64,000 nt of DNA from Deinococcus aquiradiocola (GCF_014646915.1 NZ_BMOE01000007.1:123306-187305); one strand, 5' to 3'; counted from the stretch's first letter, positions 52,890 through 62,087 are shown. The notes: generated from the sequence alone by a model not told the origin. Made by a program: numbers and translations.

Positions 52890-53807
52890 ATGCACCCACC
52901 TCCTTTTGATGCCCGCACGCTGACCGTGGATCTGGTTCGTCAGCTCCTGACAACCCAGTTCCCGCAGTGGGCGACCCTTCCCATTCAGGCTGCCGAGCCT
53001 CAGGGATGGGACAACCGGACCTTCCGGCTCGGCAGCGACCTGTCCGTCCGTCTTCCCAGCGCTCAGGGCTACGTCCGTCAGATCGAGAAGGAACACCGTT
53101 GGCTTCCTGTCCTGGCGGGCTCGCTCTCCTGGCCTATCCCCGTCCCGGTGGCCCTCGGGCAGCCCGGTCATGGATATCCGTTTCCGTGGTCGGTGTACGG
53201 CTGGCTGGCCGGTCAACCTGCCGGCAGTGTCGACCTGCCGGATCTGCGTCCCTTCGCGGCGGACGTGGCGCGCTTCCTGAGCGACCTGCAGGCCGTCGAC
53301 CGCGGTGGGGGCCCGCCTGCCGGAGCCCACTCGTTTCACCGGGGAGGAGCGCTGGCGATCTATGACGAGGAGACACGCGAGTGCCTGACCGACCTTGCCG
53401 GATGGGTGAACACGGAAGGCGCCCGGGCGGTGTGGGATGCGGCACTGGTCGCGCACGAGGAGGTGCGGCCCGTGTGGTTCCATGGGGACATGGCCGTCAA
53501 CAACCTGTTGGTCGCTGAAGGTCGACTGGTCGGAGTGATCGACTTCGGCTGCTGCGGGGTGGGGGATCCTGCGTGTGACCTGGTGCCCGCCTGGACGGTG
53601 TTCAGGGGAGAGAGTCGCGTGGTGTTCAGGGCGGGACTGGCGACGGATGCGCGCCTCTGGGCCCGGGCCAGGGGGTGGGCGTTGTGGAAGGTGCTGCTGC
53701 AGCTCAGGCAGCTCAGGGAAGGCCGTGCTGCGGGGGATGAGGTCACGGCGGCGCGTCAGGTGCTGCTGGAGATCCTGGACGATCACCGGACGGTTCAGGC
53801 AGGCTGA
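52890..53807 (+). CDS. aminoglycoside phosphotransferase (APH)-family kinase
   Basis: The product has 305 residues. The catalytic loop is VWFHGDMAVNNLLVAEGRLV (HGD...N) and the metal-binding loop GVIDFGCCGVGDPACDLVPA (D-F-G). The N-lobe shows GWDNRTFRLGSDLSVRLPSA. These are the standard motifs of the APH/choline kinase fold. Such proteins phosphorylate small molecules such as aminoglycosides or macrolides; the substrate here is unknown. The ATG at 52890 is used; it lies 195 bp from the divergent exported-protein gene. Confidence 0.85.
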   Translation: MHPPPFDARTLTVDLVRQLLTTQFPQWATLPIQAAEPQGWDNRTFRLGSDLSVRLPSAQGYVRQIEKEHRWLPVLAGSLSWPIPVPVALGQPGHGYPFPWSVYGWLAGQPAGSVDLPDLRPFAADVARFLSDLQAVDRGGGPPAGAHSFHRGGALAIYDEETRECLTDLAGWVNTEGARAVWDAALVAHEEVRPVWFHGDMAVNNLLVAEGRLVGVIDFGCCGVGDPACDLVPAWTVFRGESRVVFRAGLATDARLWARARGWALWKVLLQLRQLREGRAAGDEVTAARQVLLEILDDHRTVQAG

Positions 53808-53905
53808 CAGGGGGAAGAGCGAACGGCCGGCCAGGGGCGACGCGCGAGGATAGGCCAGAATCATCACCTGCTTCCCTGGAACCGGATTGACACCGGATAA
53901 AGAGA

Positions 53906-53937
53906 CCGGGCAGGACACCCACAGGTGTCCTGCCCGG
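53906..53937 (-). terminator. intrinsic terminator of the lipoprotein gene
   Basis: Arms CCGGGCAGGACACC and GGTGTCCTGCCCGG (14 bp, perfect) enclose CACA. On the minus strand they are followed by TCTCTTTAT. It lies 13 bp after the lipoprotein stop codon and could also serve the convergent APH gene. Confidence 0.8.
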
Positions 53938-53949
53938 CGTGGCGGACCT

Positions 53950-54720
53950 TCAGCGGGGCAGGTAGGGGGCGACGTGGGCGGCGGTGACGCTCTGCTGGCC
54001 GAGCGACTGCATCTCCCACGGGCCGCTCGCATCGTCGCTGGACTGGAGCGCCACCGTGATGGACGCCGTGCTGCTGCCGCGCACGACGTTCAGGGTGCTC
54101 ACCTCACGCATGAGGTTCCATCCGGCGTGCAGGTTCGCGTTCATCTTCGCCTGCAGCCCGGTGATGACGCCGTTCGCGCTGGCACTGCAGGTCTGCTGAC
54201 CGCCGAGCACCGTCGCCTGGTCGCTGTACACCCAGAAGCGGTTGACGACGGTGCCATTGACGTTCTGCGCGTCGCTCGCGTCCGTGAACGAGAACGGTTC
54301 GGCGCTCATGACGGACGCGCCGTTCTTCTGCACGTCGAGGCGGTACGCGACGAAGCCCTGCGCGGCCGCGTTGCTGCTGGTGAACTGCCCCAGGCAGTTG
54401 GGATTGCTGGCGACGAACAGGTCCGCGGCGGGGACGAGGAAGGGTTTGACCTGTTCCGCGCCCGGGAGCGCGAGCATGAAGCTCCCGTCGGCGTTCAGCG
54501 TGCCGGTGCTGAGGGCCGGGTTGCCGGCACCCTGGGCGCGGGTGTCGTCGGCGAGCAGGGCGACGGTGGCGGCCCCGCCGGTCCAGCCGTTCAGGGTGCC
54601 GCTGATCGCGGTCGGGGTGACGCCGGTGGGCAGGGGATCAATCGTGCTGCTGGGCGTTCCGCAGGCGGCGAGCGCCGCAGAGACGAGGAGCAGCGGGACG
54701 AACTTGAAGGTTGAATTCAC
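53950..54720 (-). CDS. lipoprotein, unknown function
   Basis: The product has 256 residues. The signal peptide ends in a lipobox (LLLVSAALAACGT), so it is membrane-anchored. The mature part starts with a proline/threonine-rich segment, then strand-rich sequence: AISGTLNGWTGGAATVALLA and GTLNADGSFMLALPGAEQVK, a pattern common in Deinococcus surface lipoproteins. Two further cysteines (NPNCLGQF and QQTCSASA) may pair. It has its own terminator. No partner gene is visible. Confidence 0.75.
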   Translation of the reverse strand: MNSTFKFVPLLLVSAALAACGTPSSTIDPLPTGVTPTAISGTLNGWTGGAATVALLADDTRAQGAGNPALSTGTLNADGSFMLALPGAEQVKPFLVPAADLFVASNPNCLGQFTSSNAAAQGFVAYRLDVQKNGASVMSAEPFSFTDASDAQNVNGTVVNRFWVYSDQATVLGGQQTCSASANGVITGLQAKMNANLHAGWNLMREVSTLNVVRGSSTASITVALQSSDDASGPWEMQSLGQQSVTAAHVAPYLPR

Positions 54721-55348
54721 CCGGTCACGCTAGCGCCGTGCCCGGCCCTGCGTGACGGCAAGTGTCGTCCGTGCGGCGGGGAACGCTCCGCGCGCTCACG
54801 CAGGCGTTCCTGTTCCCCTGGAACCGCGCCCTTGGGTTCCGGAGGACGTGCTGTCAGCGTCCGTTCCCGGTGAACTCCACCGGGAACGGACGACTTCCCT
54901 GACCCTGCTGAAGGCAGCCTGGGTCTGTCGTTCAATCACTCCTCTCGTTCGGGTTCGGGCCAGCACCCGGACGCAGGTGGGCGAATCAGTTGGTGGAGGA
55001 GGGAATTTCGATGACCGTACCCAGAAACGTGCCTGCCTTGAGCGGAAGGGCAGATCTGGGAGAGCGAAGGATTCGTTCTGCGGCCCGGGGGCTGAGCGGA
55101 AAGCCAAGTACAGGAGACCGAGCCGCGTCTCTCCCGGGGGTTGACCGCTGCGTCTGGATTCCCGCGGTGCCAGCACGCCTCACCCGTCTGCAACGGTCAC
55201 GCCATTGTGCTGATGCAGCCCCCGCGTCCACCGGACTATCCTGACTCCATGACGCACATCCCTGCCCGGCGCTTCAGGCGTCGCGGGCTGGCAGCCTGAA
55301 GCGCCCCTCCGGGGTCTGCCCAGCCCAAGTTCCCCCGCGACGCCTGGG
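54721..55348. other. long intergenic stretch with a strong hairpin
   Basis: No frame is convincing. A hairpin with 15-bp perfect arms (CGTCCGTTCCCGGTG and complement, loop AACTC) lies at 54858-54892. A second inverted pair (CGCTTCAGG / CCTGAAGCG) lies at about 55269-55302 around GTCGCGGGCTGGC. Function unknown; an RNA gene cannot be excluded. Confidence 0.4.
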
Positions 55349-55594
55349 GTGAACATCATCAGAGACAAGCGCCACTCGCGGGCCATTCTTCGTCATCATC
55401 GGCAGCGGATCATCCGCAACAGGCTCAGATACGCTTCCGTCGGGGAGACTCTTCCAAACGCCGTCTGGGGCTGGGTGTACCGTTTTGCTGGTCAGGCCAG
55501 CAAGACCAACACTGTCTGCAGCTGCGGTCTCTGCCGGGCAGCAAAATACCGGGACCGACCCAGGCAGAAGACATGGGAGGACGAGATGAAGTGA
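55349..55594 (+). CDS. small conserved-type protein with paired cysteines
   Basis: The product has 81 residues. An arginine-rich N-terminus (RDKRHSRAILRHHRQRIIRN) precedes a C-terminal VCSCGLCRAAKYRDRPRQKT, a CxCxxC metal-binding-like knot followed by KxRDRPRQ. Small proteins with this layout (basic start, CxCxxC(R/G), KY) are widespread and of unknown function. The start is GTG 55349. Confidence 0.6.
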   Translation: MNIIRDKRHSRAILRHHRQRIIRNRLRYASVGETLPNAVWGWVYRFAGQASKTNTVCSCGLCRAAKYRDRPRQKTWEDEMK

Positions 55595-55708
55595 TGCCGG
55601 ACCCGTCCTGCCTCCATGACGGCGGGCCAGACCCGGTCCGTGCGGCTGTTCTGCGTCCCGGACGCCATTGACCTCGAAGTCGTCGTCGAGCCGTTCTCTT
55701 GTCGGGTC

Positions 55709-56155
55709 TCACCCGCGCCTGGTGGGCGCCTTCTTCGGCGTGGTGTGCTCCGGTGCCGCCCGGCCCTGCCCGAGTGCCTGGCCTCTCTGGAAGCTGGCGC
55801 CCATCTTCGTACGCGTCTGCGCGGCCAGCGCCTTGAAATCCACCAGTCCGGCCTCGATCGCCTCGGCACTCACCTTGATCTTGCCGCTCCGGGCGCGCGA
55901 CAGGTCCCGGTTCACCGTGCCGAACCAAGCTTCGAACGCCGGAGTGGCGTCGATGATCATGTCGTTGGCGTTGCGGGTGTACGTCTCCGTGCTGCCACGC
56001 CGGACGTACTGCTTGGGCAGCACGAAGCGGGAGGGCAGGTCGGCAGCCAGGACGTGGCCTTCCCGGACGGCCGTGCGCAGCTGCTTGACGAAGAGATCGC
56101 TGCGTTGAGGGTTGTGAAGCTTCCGGATCTGCTCACTGAGGGTGATGTAGGGCAC
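55709..56155 (-). CDS. hypothetical protein
   Basis: The product has 148 residues. It begins PYITLSEQIRKLHNPQRSDL and goes on with LPKQYVRRGSTETYTRNAND and FEAWFGTVNRDLSRARSGKI. Mostly helical and polar, with a basic C-terminus (HTTPKKAPTRRG) as in nucleic-acid-binding proteins. I do not recognise it. It starts at GTG 56155 with no strong ribosome-binding site. Confidence 0.5.
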   Translation of the reverse strand: MPYITLSEQIRKLHNPQRSDLFVKQLRTAVREGHVLAADLPSRFVLPKQYVRRGSTETYTRNANDMIIDATPAFEAWFGTVNRDLSRARSGKIKVSAEAIEAGLVDFKALAAQTRTKMGASFQRGQALGQGRAAPEHTTPKKAPTRRG

Positions 56156-56304
56156 GAGGTGAGTTCATCATGGGGAATCCAGGAAAACAAGACGGTCCTC
56201 CGGGGGAGAGCGGGTGGCTGAGGCCATGGAGCACCACGACAGAGCGTCGCCCCTGGATGGATCCGCAGCAACAGCGCGGTGGAGACCCGTGGCAGACTCG
56301 GGGC

Positions 56305-56616
56305 ATGGCTGCCGACCTGAATGCCCGCCCGGAGACGGACCTCGCTGTCACCGGGTCGCTCCTGAAGCGTCCGCACGTCACCCGCCGGGCCGGAACGACC
56401 GGAAAGGTGCACCTGTGTGACGCCGAGACGCTGCTGCCGTTGTGTGGTCGGCCGCTGGCGAACGGAGGCGTGCCCTGCGACGCGCCGGTCGACTGCCTGA
56501 GCTGCCGACGCCGTCTGGCACGCCGGATCCGCCGCCCGAACGATCCGCTGCTGAAGGACGCCCACGAACGGCGCCGCAACAACCGCCGTCGCCGAAGTGC
56601 AGCAGCAAGAACCTGA
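56305..56616 (+). CDS. small cysteine-rich protein
   Basis: The product has 103 residues. Its centre reads KVHLCDAETLLPLCGRPLAN, then GVPCDAPVDCLSCRRRLARR, five or six cysteines in a zinc-ribbon-like layout. The tail is very basic (RRRNNRRRRSAAART). This suggests a nucleic-acid-binding metal protein, which is inference. The ATG at 56305 is the first plausible start; longer upstream frame lacks a ribosome-binding site. Confidence 0.5.
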   Translation: MAADLNARPETDLAVTGSLLKRPHVTRRAGTTGKVHLCDAETLLPLCGRPLANGGVPCDAPVDCLSCRRRLARRIRRPNDPLLKDAHERRRNNRRRRSAAART

Positions 56617-56766
56617 CAGCAGTGCAGGATTTCGGGACATTCCACCTGCACGGGAGGGATCATGTTCGGCCCAGTCGTCCGGCGGATCATCCCCTTGGAC
56701 TCGAACATGGTCCTGACAGAAGTCCCGTTCGACGAGCACGGCCGTCCAGTGCCGGGGGCTCAACGA

Positions 56767-57195
56767 TCACCGTGAAGCCCCAGGGCAGGCGCGGTCCTGT
56801 CCGGCGAGCGCCGTCGTGCTGACCGTGTCGCAGCGCTCCAGGCGGCCAGTGGTCAGATTCCAGCGGAACACGTTCTCAATGTCGGCCATGTCCATCACCC
56901 CGATGCGGACACTGGCCTTGGCCGTGACGGTCAGGACCGGCCCGCTCCGTTCCACCGTCCAACCGGCAGGATAACCGGACCCGTATACATTGAAGGGCGG
57001 CACGGCCGGGGGGCTGAGCGTCTGAATCTGCCTGCCGCGCGTCACGGTGACGCGCATGTCCGGCCCGACCCGCACCCGGACTCCTGGCTCATCCAGGCCA
57101 GCGAGCGGGCGGCCCTGCCCCCAGCCTTCCCGCCCGGACTTCAGGTCCCAGCCCCGATCGCTGGAGCCGTCGGTGAGCCGGATGGTGCGGCCTAG
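56767..57195 (-). pseudogene. 3' part of a WD40-type exported-protein gene split by an IS
   Basis: The frame from the IS edge reads LGRTIRLTDGSSDRGWDLKS and ends DTVSTTALAGQDRACPGASR. It has no start codon of its own outside the IS. Joining it at the CTAG to the 5' part at 58114-59065 gives one open frame of about 458 residues. It codes for the end of that protein. Confidence 0.7.
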
Positions 57196-58113
57196 GGTCT
57201 GTCTGACGGAACTCATCTGCAGCGCGTAGATTCGGGGGATGCATCGGACGGACCTGACGCCGCAGCAGTGGGTTGCGCTGCAACCCCTGCTGCCGAGAAA
57301 CCCAAAGCGCGGCCAAGCGTACGCTTCGCACCGCAAGGTCCTGAACGGCATCTTGTGGCGCATCAAAACAGGTGCACCCTGGCGCGACGTTCCCCGCCGA
57401 TACGGCCCCTGGCAGACCTGCTACGACCGGTTCGTCCGCTGGTCGAGAGATGGGACCTGGTTGCGTCTGCTGCAGACCATCCAGGCGACGGCTGATCAGC
57501 AAGGCGAGATCGACTGGGACAAGGCTTCGGTGGACAGCACCCACATCCGAGCCCAGCGGAGTGCGAGCGGGGCTCGTAAAACGCTTCCTGCCGGAGAAAA
57601 AAGGGGGGCTGTGTCAATGAATGGCTCGGGATCAGCCGGGGCGGTCGGACCAGCAAGATCCACGTCCTGAGCGAGGGTCGAGGACGGCCAATGGCCGTCC
57701 TCGTGTCTGCCGGGCAAGCGTCGGATCCGACGTTTCTCGTCCCGCTCCTGGACGCGGTGCGGGTGCCAAGGGTGATGAAGGGTCGTCCGAGAAAGCGTCC
57801 GACCAGTCTTCGGATGGATCGGGCATATGGAGCTGGAGTGTACCGACGGGCCCTCCGGGCCCGTGGGATCCGCTGTATCTGTCCAGAGCGCGAAGACGCG
57901 AAGAAAGCGCGGCTGAAGCGGGGACAGCGAGGTGGACGGCCGCCCAGCCATAATCCGGAAGCCTATAAGGAGAGAAACCTCGTGGAGCGCTGCATCAATC
58001 GACTGAAGGACTTCCGAGCTGTGGCCACCCGGTATGACAAGCGGGGCTGGCATTTCCTGTCGGTCGTGCACATCGCCTGTATCGTACTCTGGCTCTGATT
58101 CGTCAGACACACT
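57196..58113 (+). mobile_element. IS5-family insertion sequence, 918 bp
   Basis: It is flanked by a 4-bp direct repeat, CTAG (57192-57195 and 58114-58117). The ends start GGGTCTGTCTGACG and, on the minus strand, AGTGTGTCTGACG, an imperfect terminal inverted repeat. It carries a two-frame transposase. It has split a WD40-type gene. Confidence 0.85.
57239..58098 (+). CDS. IS5-family transposase made by a -1 frameshift
   Basis: The first frame (57239 on) reads [40 protein letters not shown] and [10 protein letters not shown] (first Asp region). At 57597-57608 lies A6G6, a slippery run. A shift to -1 there joins it to [34 protein letters not shown] and [15 protein letters not shown] (second Asp), ending in [20 protein letters not shown] (the Glu region). 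The fused protein has about 286 residues and all DDE motifs. Without the shift neither half would be complete. This type of frameshift is known in the IS427 group. Confidence 0.8.
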
Positions 58114-59065
58114 CTAGCACGCTCAATTCGCGCAACATGGCAGGAAACGGGCCCAGTCGGGCCACCCGCCGGAACTGCCCCGCGTCCAGCAGCGTCGCGG
58201 AGGTCACGCCCAGCGCGAGCAGTCGGTCATCTGGGAGGACCTGCAGCCCTCGTGTGCCTCCGGGGACGCTCAGGCAGGTCACTTCCAGTCCGGCTAAGGT
58301 GTCCCAGCGCTTCACGGTCTCGTCGTTCGCGCTGCTGATCAAAGTGGCCGTGCCCGTCCAGACGAGGCCACCCACCGACCCCTGGTGGGCGGTGAGGTAG
58401 GGGAGGGAGACCCCGCCGCAACGCCCGGTGAGTCGGCGCTCCTGGCCGGTCCGCAGGTCGTGCAGGCGAATCCCGCCGGCGCGCGAACCGATGGCCAGTT
58501 GCCGTCCCGTGGGATCGTAGGCTAGGGCAGTGACGTCCAGTGACCACGCGTTGTCCGGCGTGATCGCCGATGGCCCGGGATGCGGGAGACTCTGCCGCAG
58601 CTGCCCTGAGCTGGTGTCCCGCAGCTCGACCTCGCCCGGCCCGCTGCCTGCCGTGACGAGCTGTCGGCCGTCGGGCGAGAGGGCCAGTGGCGGGGGCATG
58701 CGGCCCGGAGGGTCACTCCCAGCCGGCCGGGCGGCTGTGGCTGGCGGCGCGGTCCAGCGCAGCTTCAGGGTGTGGGCGTCCCAGGCGTGGAGCGCGGCCC
58801 CGGCACTGTAGAGGGTCCGGCCGTCCGGGCTCAGCGCCAGTTGACCGGCCTGGAATTCCGCCTCCGGGAGGGCGGCCGTCACCAGGACACGACCGTGGGG
58901 GGAGACGCGCTGCAGGGCGCAACTCGGAACACTGGAGACGAGGCGGCAGTGCCAGCCGATCCAGTCTCCTTCTCGCGTCGTCTGCCCGGTGCTCAGGGCG
59001 GCGGCGTGTCCCAGGAGCAGGCCGATGAGGGCGAGGAGCTGTCCGACAGATCCGAAGCGAGTCAC
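58114..59065 (-). pseudogene. 5' part of a WD40-type exported-protein gene split by an IS
   Basis: A signal peptide ([16 protein letters not shown]) is followed by several WD40-like blades: [81 protein letters not shown] beta-propeller outside the cytoplasm is expected. The coding frame runs into the IS5 element at 58113 and stops after three residues. The remaining 3' part lies beyond the element at 56767-57195. Confidence 0.75.
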
Positions 59066-59222
59066 GTCCCCATCTTGCTCCCGGGAACCCGGAGCGCCGG
59101 CCGCACTTGACGTTCGGCGGGCTGCCGACCAGGAGGCGGTACTCGCTTCTCTGTCGTCTGGCGGGCGCGGTGTGGGCTTTGGACGGCGGCCGGGCCAGTG
59201 TACTCGCCGTCATGCGGCATTC

Positions 59223-59885
59223 GAATCCTTGACGAAGGTGGTCCTTCTGAACGAACCCTTTCACCGCTTCAGGCCGTTTCACCACGATCAGTTCGACACC
59301 GGCCTGACTGGCCTCCAGGGCCGTCTGCGCGCCGGTATAGCCCTGATCTGCGTACGCGACCTCGACGTTGACGCCCGTCACCTCCTGAACTTCGAGGCAC
59401 AGGTCTTTGACCTGTGCTCTGTCCTGTTCGTTCGCTGGGGTCGTCAGCACGGCCAGGACGTGACCGAGCGTGTCCACGGCCAGGTGAACCTTCGTGCCCT
59501 TGCGCTTCTTGGCACCGTCGAATCCAGCGCGATGTCCGCTCTCTGGCGTGCTCTGCAAGGTGCGGCTGTCAATGACGATAGCAGTGGGTTCACCGGATCT
59601 GGACTGCTCGATCCGGCTGAGCATGCGAAGGTCATGAGCCGCATTCTCGAAACACCCAGCGGTGAACCAACGGTGCGCCTGTTGGCGCACCGTCTCCGCG
59701 GGAGGGAAGTCGTGGGGCAGGTAGGCCCATTGCGCCCCCGTGCGTGCCACCCAAAGGAGCGCGTTCAGGACGTCTCGGATCGGGTATTTGCGTTGCCTAG
59801 CATCTTTTGGGCTGAGGAGCAAGGAAGGCAGCAGGAAAAAGAAGGTGTCGTCGTCCATGTCGCTGGGGTAGCCGCGCCTGGTCAC
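59223..59885 (-). pseudogene. IS5-type transposase lacking its C-terminus
   Basis: The frame reads [60 protein letters not shown] (first Asp region) and [20 protein letters not shown] (second Asp). After KGFVQ it changes to unrelated sequence, so the last block with the Glu is missing. The open frame simply continues into the antisense of the WD40 gene. The start is near GTG 59885. It is the remnant of another element, not of the one at 57196. Confidence 0.65.
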
Positions 59886-59960
59886 CGCTTCATTCTGCTG
59901 TGTCCAGACCCTTTGACTCAAACTTCAAACCGCATCTCGGCAGCCTCAGGAAAAGCCTGT

Positions 59961-60530
59961 TTATGTTTTCCAAAAGGGCATTATCTCAAAAACTGCAATA
60001 AGGTCGTTAAGAACACAAGATTTAATATATATATCTTGGGCTATTTCGGGAACTTCTTTATGTGTAAATTTCCCATTACGTATTTTACCAATAAGTTCCA
60101 AAAGATAATTCGATGCCGTATAAAAATCAGCAACGCTCATTCCCTCGCTATCGTAATTAGCTAGAATGCTTATTTTGACCCTCCCTTCTTCAGAGAATTT
60201 AATACGTATATCGTTTTCGGTCACTGGAATTTTGCTGTTGTAGTTAGATATAGCGTTTTCTACTAGAAATATCTTATCTTCGATGAAAACTTCGTTGAGC
60301 GCGCTCGAATTTGATATGATATCAAAATAACTCCCTATCGGTCCAGGGTATAAGAAAACAAAATTATCGTATACTCCTGAATCTACCAATTCTGATAAAC
60401 TATCACTGGAAGGTGAATAGGAATTAAATACGTAATCCATGGTATGCGCGGACCCGGTATGAACACAGTAAAATACTCTCACATCTCTTTTGAGCGCGTC
60501 ATTGAGTGAAAGGGAAGATCGTGGTGGCAT
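59961..60530 (-). CDS. AT-rich orphan gene, unknown function
   Basis: The product has 189 residues. Codon use is AT-rich (AATA/TTTA-type codons throughout), unlike the neighbouring GC-rich genes, a strong sign of transfer from another source. The protein is acidic and helical/strand mixed: VRVFYCVHTGSAHTMDYVFN, FVFLYPGPIGSYFDIISNSS, EGMSVADFYTASNYLLELIG. I do not recognise the family. The ATG at 60530 has AGGAG nine bases upstream; ATG 60539 is too close to it. Confidence 0.6.
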   Translation of the reverse strand: MPPRSSLSLNDALKRDVRVFYCVHTGSAHTMDYVFNSYSPSSDSLSELVDSGVYDNFVFLYPGPIGSYFDIISNSSALNEVFIEDKIFLVENAISNYNSKIPVTENDIRIKFSEEGRVKISILANYDSEGMSVADFYTASNYLLELIGKIRNGKFTHKEVPEIAQDIYIKSCVLNDLIAVFEIMPFWKT

Positions 60531-61002
60531 AATGATCATCTCCTGTATATGCAAACAAGAAGGGTATCGGCGCACCGTTTATGTTCATAAAAACATACGA
60601 CCCGCTCAGGCGTTCCCATGTAGATTGCTTTACCCCTGGAATTTATGAGGCACAATTGTAGATCATGGGCTGATCAAGGTCATAATAATTTTGAAAAAAC
60701 CGTTGAACTAGAGTTGAATTGTCTAAGTAAAAGGAGATTTGGTAATTGTTATAGTTGAGTCATTGACGAATTGAGGAACTTCACTTTTGCTTCGCTGAAT
60801 CCATATTTGATCCCACTTTTTCCTGAGATGGGATTATATAGCCTATCAGCAGTCTACACTTCATGACAGGTGGTGTCTAAAAAGCATTTGAAAACACTTT
60901 TAGTAAAACGCATCGGGTCGCATGAAATGTGTCTCATACGCCTTTCTATCACTTTTTTGCCGATCGACGGACCAGTAGTCGGATCATGACCTCACAGTTC
61001 AA
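60531..61002. other. AT-rich island without a recognised gene
   Basis: The base composition is far more AT-rich than the rest of the window and continues that of the gene at 59961-60530. Short frames only (for example 26 residues near 60570). Repeated GTTGAA and GAATTG words (CCGTTGAACTAGAGTTGAAT near 60703) occur. It marks the right half of a foreign segment ending near 61000. Confidence 0.55.
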
Positions 61003-61031
61003 TTGACTCAAGGTCAAAGTTATACTAAAAT
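61003..61031 (+). promoter_or_regulatory. promoter of the mazE-mazF operon, leaderless
   Basis: TTGACT (-35, 61003-61008), a 17-bp spacer and TAAAAT (-10, 61026-61031). The -10 ends seven bases before the ATG at 61038, so transcription should begin at the start codon. TTATA-CTAAAA-TATAA (61020-61035) is a dyad that could be the antitoxin's operator. Confidence 0.65.
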
Positions 61032-61037
61032 ATAACC

Positions 61038-61295
61038 ATGCACACCACCCATCTCCGGAAGGTCGGCGGCTCGGTCATGCTCAGTATCCCCCCGGCCCTG
61101 CTGGACGTCCTCGGACTCCAGCAGGGCGCCATGGTGTCTCTCGCCCTGGAAGACGGTCACCTGATCGTCCTGCCGGTCCGGAAACCCCGGTACAGCCTGA
61201 GCGACCTGCTCGCCCAGTGCGACCCGGACCTGCCGATCACCACCGAAGACCAGGCCTGGCTGGACGCTCCTGCCACCGGAAACGAACTGCTCTGA
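61038..61295 (+). CDS. MazE-type antitoxin (AbrB fold)
   Basis: The product has 85 residues. The N-terminal swapped-hairpin domain reads HLRKVGGSVMLSIPPALLDV and LGLQQGAMVSLALEDGHLIV, as in MazE/ChpI. The C-terminal part (PVRKPRYSLSDLLAQCDPDL) ends in an acidic tail that would bind the toxin. Its stop overlaps the toxin start by one base (TGATG). Likely represses its own promoter. Confidence 0.87.
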   Translation: MHTTHLRKVGGSVMLSIPPALLDVLGLQQGAMVSLALEDGHLIVLPVRKPRYSLSDLLAQCDPDLPITTEDQAWLDAPATGNELL

Positions 61296-61627
61296 TGCAA
61301 CGCGGCGACATCTACCGGGTGAACCTCGACCCCACCGCCGGACACGAACAGCGCGGGACACGTCCTGTCCTGCTGGTTTCACCCGACGCCTTCAACACGC
61401 TGACCAGGACGCCCGTGGTCCTGCCCATCACGACCGGCGGCCAGTTCGCCCGTACCCTGGGCTTCGCCGTATCGCTCGACCAGGCCGGAACGCAGACGAG
61501 AGGCGTCATCCGCTGTGACCAGCCGCGCGCGCTGGACCTGGCAGCCCGCGCAGGGACACGACTGGAACGGGTACCGGACGACGTCATGGACGAGGTGCTG
61601 GCAAAACTGGCGACGCTCCTGCAGTGA
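61295..61627 (+). CDS. MazF-type mRNA endoribonuclease toxin
   Basis: The product has 110 residues. Motifs are QRGDIYRVNLDPTAGHEQRG, TRPVLLVSPDAFN, VVLPITTGG and SLDQAGTQTRGVIRCDQPRA with the final LDLAARAGTRLERVPDDVMD. This matches PemK/MazF proteins, including the conserved arginine after GxEQxG and the threonine in the strand VLPIT. It would cut mRNA at specific short sequences when MazE is lost. ATG 61295. Confidence 0.9.
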   Translation: MQRGDIYRVNLDPTAGHEQRGTRPVLLVSPDAFNTLTRTPVVLPITTGGQFARTLGFAVSLDQAGTQTRGVIRCDQPRALDLAARAGTRLERVPDDVMDEVLAKLATLLQ

Positions 61628-61754
61628 CCAGCGCGACTCCACCGATGAGCCACGTTCAACGCAAGGCCGGGCATCTCTCGCCCCCGAGCGATTGAAGGCG
61701 CGTCCGTGTCGGCTCGTGCTGCGTGTCGATGCAGAACATGAGATGAAATGCGTT

Positions 61755-62087
61755 TCAGACGCTGTTCTCTGCTCTATGGTCCGTTTGGGGACTGCGCCTC
61801 ACTTGCACTGTTTCGCACTGCGGTCTGGATGGCCTGACGCTGTCCTGCCCGGTGACGGTCACCGGTACTTCCTGTTCGTGGCGGGGGTGCTCAATTCGCA
61901 CGATCCGGTACTCGGCCACGCTGTTCACCGCGAAGAAACGTCCCTGGGTCGGCATGTGCCAGCGGAGGCGCTCCGGGGTGTGTCCCTGGCAGACGTTGAG
62001 GGCGTCCGTGATGGTCGGGAGCTCCCCGAGGGAATGGAGGGTGTGGGGCGGGGTGAACGTCCAGACGTCCGCGCGGTACAGCGGCAT
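61755..62087 (-). CDS. hypothetical protein
   Basis: The product has 110 residues. It begins PLYRADVWTFTPPHTLHSLG, then LPTITDALNVCQGHTPERLR and GRFFAVNSVAEYRIVRIEHP. The first 85 residues look like a compact alpha/beta protein; the end (QCETVQVRRSPQTDHRAEN) is less protein-like and may be read-through after decay. No family recognised; no ribosome-binding site before ATG 62087. Confidence 0.5.
   Translation of the reverse strand: MPLYRADVWTFTPPHTLHSLGELPTITDALNVCQGHTPERLRWHMPTQGRFFAVNSVAEYRIVRIEHPRHEQEVPVTVTGQDSVRPSRPQCETVQVRRSPQTDHRAENSV

Noticed and set aside
54752..55193. Short overlapping frames on both strands after the lipoprotein gene
   Set aside because: No start with ribosome-binding site, low-complexity composition, and a strong hairpin in the middle.
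58713..59222. Continuation of the IS5-type transposase frame past 59222
   Set aside because: This stretch is antisense of the WD40 gene's start and lacks the expected catalytic Glu block, so the real homology ends near 59223.
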